From CAYSLA01 sp964431685 (lineage in GTDB: Bacteria; Armatimonadota; UBA5829): a DNA stretch of 11,106 nucleotides. Shown piece by piece: positions 1-6,547 of this stretch. The stretch covers positions 1 through 11,106 of the forward strand of contig CAYSLA010000115.1 in the NCBI GenBank assembly GCA_964431685.1, given 5' to 3'. Numbering within the stretch: the stretch's first letter is position 1; the number at the start of each line of letters is the position of its first letter. The position numbers and the translations under genes are program-made. The notes below the pieces were generated by a model. It searched no databases, was not told the origin of the DNA, and saw only the letters and a program-made list of their open reading frames with translations.

Positions 1-130
1 CTAGTGCAGTAGAAGCCAGCACCCACGCAGTGTCGCCGGCGTTAACCTGGTCCGAGCCTGCCAGTGCCGCTCCCACACACATAACCAACAGTCCCACGCA
101 CCCCAGCAGAACCCGGCGGTTCAGCAGCAT
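1..130 (-). CDS. amt: Amt-family ammonium transporter, N-terminal 43 residues (runs off the left edge)
   Basis: The reverse complement from the ATG at 130-128 is open to the edge of the window and encodes 43 residues. Residues 4-24 form a typical signal peptide: two arginines (5-6), a hydrophobic stretch, then an Ala-Ala-Leu-Ala cleavage site. The mature part begins GSDQVNAGDTAWVLASTAL, which matches the start of the first membrane helix of Amt/MEP ammonium channels (the GDTAWVL...TAL block). Amt proteins conduct ammonium/ammonia across the inner membrane, and many bacterial members have a cleaved signal peptide like this. A weak Shine-Dalgarno GAGAGAG lies about 9 bases upstream. A possible -10 element (TATACT on the minus strand, 216-211) lies further upstream without a convincing -35. 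The gene is transcribed divergently from the methionine sulfoxide reductase. All catalytic and pore residues lie outside the window, so the assignment rests on about 19 mature residues. Confidence 0.75.
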   Translation of the reverse strand, partial: MLLNRRVLLGCVGLLVMCVGAALAGSDQVNAGDTAWVLASTAL

Positions 131-380
131 GCAACACAACTCTCTCAATGCCAGATACCTCCAGTCGTTTTGTTTACTTGGCAACAGAAGACTCCTGTTC
201 CCTGTCTTACAGTATAGGTCTCGCTTGTTTCGAAGAGGTTTCAGCGCCGTTAATCATTGGTTGCGCAGCCAACTACGAACGAGTTTGTTGCAGTTCAGTG
301 GGTTTCAAATACGCATCTCACGGGAAATAGATTGATGTGGGAAGCGTATTGTACGCAAACCACAGTAAGCAGTGTTTGGC
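131..380. other. Divergent intergenic spacer between amt and the methionine sulfoxide reductase gene
   Basis: No credible gene lies here; the small reading frames that cross it have unnatural composition. It must hold promoters for both flanking genes. The only elements I can point to are a TATACT on the minus strand (216-211) and a short perfect inverted repeat, GCGTA-TTG-TACGC, at 344-356. The repeat lies 24 bases before the downstream start codon and could be an operator. I see no sigma54-type promoter (GG-N10-GC) for amt. Confidence 0.4.
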
Positions 381-1412
381 ATGCGCAGATTGATTCTCTA
401 CATTTTGGGGGTAGGTATCTTGTTCACCACCGTGTTTATGTCAGAGCAGCCCGAGGCCAACGACGACATCGTCAGAATCTACAACTATGCGACTGGGAAA
501 GTCGAGGCGGTCAGCCGGATAGTTCGGACCGACTCCGAATGGAGGAAACTGCTGAGCCCTGAGCAGTACGACGTGATGCGTCTAAAGGGCACGGAAAGGC
601 CTTTCGAAAAGACGTGCGCACTTCCCCCGACAGGCCAGAGCGGCTTCTACCTGTGCGCAGGCTGTGAGACGGCGCTGTTCGTGGCGTCGACCAAGTTCGA
701 ATCCAACACTGGGTGGCCCAGCTTCTGGGAGCCCATTTCAGACCTGAACGTTCGCTATGTGGACGATAACAGCTACGGCATGAGGCGAACAGAGGTGTGC
801 TGTGCCCGGTGCGGATCTCATCTGGGCCACGTGTTCGATGACGGGCCTCCACCGTCGGGCAAGAGATACTGCATCAACTCAGTGACCTTGAAACTTCAGA
901 CGTCGGTTCCCTTGCCCGTCACCGCCAGGGCCACATTTGCCGCGGGATGCTTCTGGGGAGTTGAGTCCGCCTTCAGGCAACTGATTGGCAAAGGCGTACT
1001 ATCCACACGAGTGGGCTATACCGGCGGAAGCACAAAGAACCCGACGTATGAGCAGGTGTGCTCTCATACAACCGGGCATGCGGAAGCAGTTGAGGTCGAA
1101 TACAACCCCGATGAAATCTCCTACGAAAAGCTGCTCGAGCTTTTCTGGAAGATACACGACCCAACTACCCCGGACAGGCAAGGGCTCGACATCGGATCCA
1201 ACTATCGCTCTGCCATCTTCTACCACACACCAGATCAGAAGACGCGGGCAGAGAAATCCAGAGATGAAATTGACAACTCCGGCAGGTTCGACAGCAGAGT
1301 GGTGACCGAAATCAAACCTGCTGAGACTTTCTGGCCGGCGGAGGACTATCATCAGCAGTTCTACGAGAAGAAGGGCGTTGCGCCAAGGTGCAATCTCAAC
1401 AGTGAAAGATAG
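381..1412 (+). CDS. msrAB: Exported MsrB-MsrA bifunctional methionine sulfoxide reductase
   Basis: The protein has 343 residues and repairs oxidised methionine. The MsrB half reduces the R-sulfoxide and the MsrA half the S-sulfoxide. Residues 1-20 are a basic start and a hydrophobic helix without a clear cleavage site, so it may be exported or membrane-anchored and act on envelope proteins. The MsrB domain spans about 50-172, with zinc-binding pairs C92/C95 and C141/C144 and the catalytic RYCINS motif (C164). The MsrA domain spans about 183-337 and begins with GCFWG (catalytic C190). It also has the YEQVCSHTTGHAEAVEV region (C227) and a late C337 that could resolve the disulfide. Domain order is B then A, whereas PilB-like proteins have A then B. 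The ATG at 381 is preferred over the GTG at 372 because it gives the cleaner Arg-Arg start; neither has a strong ribosome site. No thioredoxin domain is attached, so an external electron donor is needed. Confidence 0.93.
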   Translation: MRRLILYILGVGILFTTVFMSEQPEANDDIVRIYNYATGKVEAVSRIVRTDSEWRKLLSPEQYDVMRLKGTERPFEKTCALPPTGQSGFYLCAGCETALFVASTKFESNTGWPSFWEPISDLNVRYVDDNSYGMRRTEVCCARCGSHLGHVFDDGPPPSGKRYCINSVTLKLQTSVPLPVTARATFAAGCFWGVESAFRQLIGKGVLSTRVGYTGGSTKNPTYEQVCSHTTGHAEAVEVEYNPDEISYEKLLELFWKIHDPTTPDRQGLDIGSNYRSAIFYHTPDQKTRAEKSRDEIDNSGRFDSRVVTEIKPAETFWPAEDYHQQFYEKKGVAPRCNLNSER

Positions 1413-1442
1413 ACCGCACGTGGCCATTCTACTAGGCGAATG

Positions 1443-1472
1443 TTGACAGTCCACTGTAGATCGCTGTATCCT
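1443..1472 (+). promoter_or_regulatory. Sigma70-type promoter of the oxidoreductase operon
   Basis: A perfect TTGACA (1443-1448) is followed after 18 bases by TATCCT (1467-1472, four of six matches to TATAAT). The predicted start of transcription is near A1479/G1480, which is where the first stem of the structured leader begins. It lies 30 bases beyond the msrAB stop codon and about 370 bases before the first operon gene. No other promoter of similar quality was seen closer to the operon. Confidence 0.6.
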
Positions 1473-1479
1473 AAGCATA

Positions 1480-1781
1480 GGTAAGCTCAAAACCTGTGCT
1501 GATTCGACGCATATGCGAGGAGCCGGAGTTCAAAGCTTACCATGCACCTGGCGGCGTTGCTGGTGCACCCTTGCAAGGGCGCAAGGAATAGGCGGTCGTC
1601 GTTCTGACCGCGATTCGGTGTGTACCGTGGCTTTTGCAAGGGAGGAAAGCGCCTTGGTAAGCGACAATGAGCGTCGCGGTCTGTGGCTATGCTGCCAACT
1701 AGCTTCGCAATGTACCTACCCTGGATGTTCTGGGGAGACCATTACACAGTCTGCGAAACCAGACTGTGACGGTTCTCACCG
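1480..1781 (+). ncRNA. Highly structured operon leader or small RNA, class unknown (candidate riboswitch-like element)
   Basis: No gene is credible in this stretch, but it is filled with consecutive hairpins. Stems read by eye are: 1480-1487/1534-1541 (GGTAAGCT/AGCTTACC, 8 bp); 1543-1548/1562-1567 (6 bp); 1569-1574/1581-1586 (6 bp); 1592-1597/1606-1611 (6 bp); 1616-1619/1624-1627 (4 bp); 1630-1634/1646-1650 (5 bp); 1661-1665/1673-1677 (5 bp); 1678-1682/1736-1740 enclosing 1684-1687/1694-1697; 1745-1752/1761-1768 (8 bp); and 1770-1773/1778-1781 (4 bp, tetraloop). The first stem starts at the predicted transcription start. No T-rich terminator follows, so the RNA probably continues into the operon as a 5' leader. 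I checked for signatures of TPP, FMN, cobalamin, SAM, glycine, c-di-GMP, moco and glutamine riboswitches, RNase P RNA, SRP RNA and tmRNA, and recognised none. Confidence 0.5.
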
Positions 1782-1822
1782 ATTCGCAACTGTGGGCACA
1801 ATCCCTTGCACGCATCTTACCC

Positions 1823-1829
1823 AGAGGAG
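1823..1829 (+). promoter_or_regulatory. Ribosome binding site deciding the nuoE-like start
   Basis: AGAGGAG lies 12 bases before the ATG at 1842. This is a slightly long spacing, but it is the only good purine-rich site nearby, and it rules out the upstream TTG at 1806 as the start. CTTACC at 1816-1821 lies directly beside it and is complementary to two GGTAAG segments in the leader, so accessibility of the site could be controlled by leader folding. Confidence 0.55.
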
Positions 1830-1841
1830 TGCGCCCACCAG

Positions 1842-2765
1842 ATGATCCAGAACAAACCCCATTCCAACAGCCAGTCCAACCAGCACGGGGATGACGTAGT
1901 CTCAGAGTATGCACAGACGGTTATCGAAAGGCACGGCGCCGATAGGTCAGCCACTATGGCAATACTCGGTGATATCCAGGCAAGGTTCCACTATCTGCCG
2001 GCAGCAGCTCTGAAGACCGTGGCCGAGAAGACAGGAACCCCTTTGGTCGACGTCTATGGTGCGGCAACGTTTTATCGATCTTTCAGCCTCAAACCAAAGG
2101 GCAGGCACTGCGTCTACGTTTGTCTGGGGACAGCCTGCCACGTACGAGGAGGGCACCGGGTTGCTGACGAATTCGAACGGCAACTGGGCATAGCGGCAGG
2201 AGAAACCACGTCCGACGAGGAATTCACTTTCGAGACAGTAAACTGCCTCGGAGCTTGCGCCCTCGGCCCCATTGCGGTCATAGATGGCAGCTACTACACG
2301 CACGTTACCACGACCAAGGTCAAAAGCATACTCAGCGAAGTGCGAGAAGGTCGCAAGTCGCAAGACATTGCCGCGGACCAGCGGTATTTTCCATTGGAGG
2401 TCGCCTGCCCACACTGCGGCCACAGTCTGATGGATTGTGAACACCCCGAACACGGACACCCCACGATCTGTGTCAACGCTTCGTCAAACGGCAACACTGG
2501 ATGGATCAGATTGTGCGGTCTGCACGGTGTTCACTCTGTGCAGTCTGAGCACGACATATCTCCCGACGTGGCCGTGGAGGTGTTCTGTCCGCACTGTGGC
2601 AACGGACTCGGGTGCCCGAATATCTGTCCAGGATGCGAAGGCCCGATGGCGCAGATGATGATCATGGGAGGTTCGCGCTTGAGCGTTTGTCTTGACATGG
2701 AGTGCGACGGACGAGTGCTGGATCTGGACTGCCCATCAAAGTCGACGGGAGGAGCTTGTGGCTAA
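1842..2765 (+). CDS. nuoE: NuoE/HndA-like [2Fe-2S] subunit with C-terminal zinc-ribbon extension
   Basis: The protein has 307 residues. Residues about 25-170 are a NuoE-type thioredoxin-fold domain carrying one [2Fe-2S] cluster, with ligand pairs C94/C99 (CLGTAC) and C135/C139 (CLGAC). It also keeps the helical DIQARFHYLP and YGAATFYRSF blocks of the family. In NADH dehydrogenases, bifurcating hydrogenases and Stn transhydrogenases this subunit sits on NuoF and relays electrons. Ordinary NuoE proteins end near residue 165-180. Here about 120 more residues follow, with CPHC at 189-192, CPHC at 249-252, CPNICPGC at 258-265 and a last pair at 283/288, suggesting a zinc-ribbon-like tail. It is the first gene of the operon. 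Its last 8 bases overlap the next gene, implying translational coupling. The function of the tail is unknown to me. Confidence 0.88.
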   Translation: MIQNKPHSNSQSNQHGDDVVSEYAQTVIERHGADRSATMAILGDIQARFHYLPAAALKTVAEKTGTPLVDVYGAATFYRSFSLKPKGRHCVYVCLGTACHVRGGHRVADEFERQLGIAAGETTSDEEFTFETVNCLGACALGPIAVIDGSYYTHVTTTKVKSILSEVREGRKSQDIAADQRYFPLEVACPHCGHSLMDCEHPEHGHPTICVNASSNGNTGWIRLCGLHGVHSVQSEHDISPDVAVEVFCPHCGNGLGCPNICPGCEGPMAQMMIMGGSRLSVCLDMECDGRVLDLDCPSKSTGGACG

Positions 2766-5700
2766 CGTGAATCGACTTGATACGACTGGGGACCTGGAGG
2801 CGCTTCGCAAACACCTGACAGAAGCCCGAAAACCCGACGCTCCAGTTATCGTTATTGCGGCCGGAACCTGCGGGTTGGCGAGCGGCGCGGGTGGTCTTAT
2901 TAGCGTGGCACAGCGAGAGCTCTTATCCCGGTCTCTGACGGATCGGGTGTCCCTGCGTGTTACCGGGTGTCACGGCTTCTGCGAGATCGAACCCTCCGTA
3001 GTCGTCGAACCGACAGGCACACTATACCCACGGGTTACTATGGCCGATATGGCACGCATAGTTGACGCCGCCGCAAGTGGCANNNNNNNNNNNNNNNNNN
3101 NNNNNNNNNNNNNNNNNNNNNNNNNNNNNNNNNNNNNNNNNNNNNNNNNNNNNNNNNNNNNNNNNNNNNNNNNNNNNNNNNNCAAAACAGTCTGGCAAGG
3201 GTGGCAAGTACCTGGTATGCAATGCTGATGAGGGCGATCCTGGCGCGTATATGGACCGCAGCACACTCGAGGGCAACCCTCACAGCATCATCGAGGGTAT
3301 GATTATCGGAGCCTACGCTACCGGAGCCACCGAGGGTGTGATCTATGTTCGAGACGAATACCCGCTCGCCATCAAGCATCTCAAGATAGCGCTAAGACAG
3401 GCTCGTGAGCTGGGTATTCTCGGCGAGAACATACTATCGGGCGGTTTTTCGTTCGACATCCGCCTGGTCAAAGGTGCTGGAGCTTTTGTGTGCGGCGAGG
3501 AAACAGCACTCATCAAGTCAATAGAAGGAAAGATGGGCGAGCCGCGCCAAAGACCGCCATTTCCCATCCAGCGGGGCATCAACGGCAGACCCACCTCCAT
3601 CAACAACGTGGAGACTTGGGCCAACATCCCAGTCATCTTTGGTTTGGGGGCTGAGCAGTTCGCAAGAATCGGCACTCCAGGCAACACTGGCACCAAGATA
3701 TTCAGCCTTGTCGGCAAGATAAGAAATACGGGGCTGGTGGAAGTGCCGATGGGCACAACTATCCGCCAGGTCGTCTACGATATCGGCGGCGGGTCCTCGA
3801 GCAACGCCGCCATCAAGGCAGTTCAGACCGGCGGTCCGTCTGGCGGCTGCATACCCGCCGGCCAGTTCGATTTGCCGGTCGACTACGACACACTCGCCAA
3901 AGCTGGCTCGATCATGGGGTCGGGCGGCATGATCGTTATGGATGAAAACACCTGCATGGTGGACGTCGCCAAGTACTTCATGAACTTCTTGAAAGACGAG
4001 TCGTGTGGAAAGTGTCTGACCTGCCGCAAGGGTACCCAGCGTATGCACGAACTGCTTGAAGATATATGCGGCGGGCGAGGCACTCACGAACATCTGCCAC
4101 TGCTCGAGGAGTTGGCACACGTCGTGAAGGACACGACGATGTGCGGACTCGGCCAGACGTCGGCAAATCCGGTGCTCAGCACACTGCGTCACTTCCGCCA
4201 CGAATACGAGCGACACATTACGGACAAACGCTGTGATGCGTTTGTGTGCAGGGACCTGGTAGGAGCGCCGTGCCAGTCCGCATGCCCTCTGGGGACCGAA
4301 GTCTGGCGCTATGTCGCGCACATCCAGCGCGGCGAGTTCGACGATGCCTACCGGGCAATACGAGAGCCTAACCCGTTTCCGTCCGTGTGCGCTCGCGCGT
4401 GCCATCATCCGTGCGAAGACAAATGCCGATCAGGCCAGAGCGGATCCGAGCCGTTGGCTGTTCGTACTCTGAAGCGGTTTGTTGTCGACAACGTACCCGC
4501 CGAAACCTACATGCCAACCCCGATTCGAGAAACGGGGAAAAACTCGAAGAGCGTGGCGGTAATCGGTGCAGGTCCTGCAGGTCTGACCGCCGCACACTAT
4601 CTCTCACTTCTAGGCCGCAGAGTGACAATCTATGAGGCGGACGCAGAGCCTGGAGGTATGCTCACGGTGGGTATTCCCGCGTACAGGCTGCCGCGAGAGA
4701 GAGTCCGCCAGGAGATTGACTCACTCATCGACGACAACATCACCCTCAAGACCAACACCGCCCTTGGCCGTGACATCACGATTGACGGCCTTCTCGGGTC
4801 GGGATTTGACGCTGTCTTCATCGCCACCGGCACGCACAAGGATCGTCGGCTCGGCATAGAAGGCGAGGATGTTGCCGGAGTCTACCCGTCAATTGAGTTC
4901 CTGAAGCGGTTCAACTGCAACGGCGAACAACTGGCCAGGGGACGAGTCGGTGTTATTGGGGGAGGCAACGCTGCCGTGGATGCGGCAAGGACCGCTATTC
5001 GCCAGGAATGGGTCGACTCTGTGAGCATCATCTACCGGCGCACCCGCGAAGAGATGCCCGCATTTGAAGAGGAGATTGACGCCGCTATTGAGGAAGGGAT
5101 TGCCCTTCACACACTTCTTACGCCAGTGGAGATACACTCAGAGGAAGATGGCAAGAGCCTGCCTCTGGACGAGGAGATTGATGCTGCAGTGCAGGAAGGC
5201 GTGTCTATAGAGGCGCTGACGTCACCCGTCAAGATATTCTCCGAAGGAGGCCGTCTCACCGGCATTCAGTGCATCCGGAATGAGATGGGCGAGATGGACG
5301 CCAGCGGACGTCCGAGGCCGGTTCCGGTGCCCGGAACCGAACACGTCATCCCGCTGGACACGCTGATTGTCGCTATTGGAGAGCAAGCGGACACAGACTG
5401 CATAGACGATGCCGGTGTGGAGATCACCAAGTCGGGTACATTGAAGGTCGACTTCAAGACCATGGCTACCAATCGCCCGGGGGTCTTCGCGGGCGGAGAC
5501 GTCGCAAGTGGCCCCAACACCATCGTCAACTCGATAGCCGCCGGCAAGAGGGCAGCGGAGATGATCGACCACTACCTCAACGGCGAGGAGATGACATCCA
5601 GCGTGGCCCCGAAGCTACCGAGTGTTAGAGTGGAACCCTTAGAAGATGGCGAGGAAGAACCTGTGGAAAGCAGACGGGTTCATCCACCTCTGCTTCCAGT

Positions 5701-5857
5701 GGAACTAAGGAGGTGCAACCTCGCCGAAGTGGAACTGACGATTTCGGAGGAAGATGCGATCAGAGAAGCCAGCAGGTGTCTGAGATGCGACCTGGCATTC
5801 ACTCACCCTGTGTGCGAACACGCTGATCTCACAATAACCGGAAGTGAACAACAATGA
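2758..5857 (+). CDS. nuoF: NuoF-GltD fusion: NADH-binding flavoprotein joined to an NAD(P)H-binding GltD/NfnB-type module
   Basis: The gene starts at GTG 2758, with GGAGG 5 bases upstream. The first 108 residues hold a thioredoxin-like [2Fe-2S] domain (C38, C71, C75; the usual fourth ligand is not evident). A gap of 100 N follows; it hides the glycine-rich FMN loop of NuoF. After the gap the NuoF core resumes with CNADEGDPGAYMDRS and GAGAFVCGEETAL (NADH site), then SCGKCLTCRKGT with a downstream MCGLG (the [4Fe-4S] N3-type site). From about 4230 a GltD/NfnB-type module is fused in frame: two-cluster cysteine region (about 4272-4430), FAD motif GAGPAGLTAA (about 4564), NADPH-type motif GGGNAAVDAA (about 4957), GVFAGGDVA (about 5482) and a late CLRC (about 5780). 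This domain set matches the StnB subunit of Sporomusa-type bifurcating transhydrogenases; NADP(H) specificity is inferred. It ends in an ATGA overlap with the next gene. Confidence 0.9.
3083..3182. other. Assembly gap (100 N) inside the NuoF domain
   Basis: Exactly 100 N, the usual placeholder for a gap of unknown size. Reading frames on the two sides rejoin only if the missing length is a multiple of three, so 100 is not the true length. By comparison with NuoF proteins, roughly 90-110 residues separate the last residues before the gap from the first ones after it. The real gap is therefore probably near 300 bases. Confidence 0.95.
5069..5272 (+). repeat. In-frame tandem duplication of 34 codons within the GltD module
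   Basis: Copy 1 (5069-5170) and copy 2 (5171-5272) each begin GAGGAGATTGA and encode EEIDAA..EG.....L..PV.I.SE. Fourteen of the first 25 residues are identical, most others are conservative changes, and the unit is exactly 102 bases. The DNA of the copies has diverged, so the event is old or both copies are under selection. GltD and NfnB proteins normally have one such segment, directly after the RREEMPAFEEEI motif in the NAD(P)H-binding domain. Confidence 0.75.
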
Positions 5858-6546
5858 CCAACCTGACTATTAATGGCGTGAATGTATCGGTCGAGGAGGG
5901 CTCAACACTGCTCGAGGCCGCCGAATACCTGGGTTTTCCCATACCCACGCTGTGCCATATGGAAGGCTTGTCTCCCTACGGAGCGTGCCGTCTCTGCGTT
6001 GTGGAGATAGGCGAAGGTGCGAAGGCGAAACTCGTAACATCCTGCACATATCCGGCGGAGCCCGGACTTAAGGTCAGAACTTCCTCGGCCAGGGTGGTGC
6101 GTGCACGCAAAATGATCATCGAGCTTCTGCTGGCCACGTGTCCCCAGTCGAAGGTGATCCAGGATTTGGCATCCTCTTACGAGGTGCGTCAGCAAAGATT
6201 CAGGCAGGAGCACGAAGACTGCATCCTGTGCGGGCGGTGCGTGCGGATGTGCAAAGAACAGATGATGGGCAACGCCATTGGCTTTAGGGGACGGGGCGAA
6301 AAACGCTCTATTGGGACACCATTCGACAGTCGTTCAGAGACGTGCCGGCTCTGCGGAGGCTGTATGTACGTATGTCCGGCCTGCCAGTTGAGATGCACGT
6401 TTACCGAACCTGATAAGGCGATCTGCGGCGGGTGTGCCAACCTCAGCCCTCCGTGTGTTGAGAAGGAATCTTTCGACGATATGATGTGCTACATGAAGCC
6501 GTGCGTGGCTTGCGAGATCGTAAAGACTGATGGAGGAACGAAGTAA
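5854..6546 (+). CDS. NuoG/HydA-N-like iron-sulfur subunit with cysteine-rich tail (Stn small-subunit-like)
   Basis: The protein has 230 residues. Residues 1-80 are a plant-type [2Fe-2S] ferredoxin domain (C34, C45, C48, C64) as found at the N terminus of NuoG, HoxU and FeFe-hydrogenases. Two [4Fe-4S] motifs follow: C123/C126/C129/C133 and C164/C167/C170/C174. The His-Cys3 cluster site usually found between these parts in NuoG and HydA is absent. Residues 177-220 hold eight further cysteines (177, 181, 191, 194, 201, 212, 217, 220), which could bind one or two more clusters or metal ions. No hydrogenase or molybdopterin domain follows. It probably passes electrons between the NuoF flavin site and ferredoxin or a partner protein. 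The start overlaps the previous stop (ATGA), with GGAAG about 9 bases upstream. The next gene starts one base after its stop. Confidence 0.85.
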   Translation: MTNLTINGVNVSVEEGSTLLEAAEYLGFPIPTLCHMEGLSPYGACRLCVVEIGEGAKAKLVTSCTYPAEPGLKVRTSSARVVRARKMIIELLLATCPQSKVIQDLASSYEVRQQRFRQEHEDCILCGRCVRMCKEQMMGNAIGFRGRGEKRSIGTPFDSRSETCRLCGGCMYVCPACQLRCTFTEPDKAICGGCANLSPPCVEKESFDDMMCYMKPCVACEIVKTDGGTK

Positions 6547-6547
6547 G

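Noticed and set aside
30..335. Plus-strand reading frame of about 100 codons over the left edge
   Set aside because: It is antisense to the recognisable Amt signal peptide and first helix, and its Ser/Arg/Thr-rich composition resembles no protein family.
1475..1545. Extension of the first leader stem by GCAT (1475-1478) with ATGC (1542-1545)
   Set aside because: The 5' bases lie at or before the predicted transcription start, and the 3' bases overlap the next hairpin, so the extension probably is not in the RNA.
1513..1845. Plus-strand 110-codon reading frame in the leader
   Set aside because: Cys/Arg/Ser-rich composition without family features and no good ribosome site; the bases are better explained by hairpins.
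3518..4408. Long minus-strand frame (296 codons) opposite the NuoF region
   Set aside because: A shadow of the conserved NuoF-GltD coding strand, a common effect of high-GC codon use; no family features.
5854..6546. Electron-bifurcating FeFe-hydrogenase catalytic subunit
   Set aside because: The protein stops after the ferredoxin-like part; there is no H-cluster domain with its conserved cysteine motifs.
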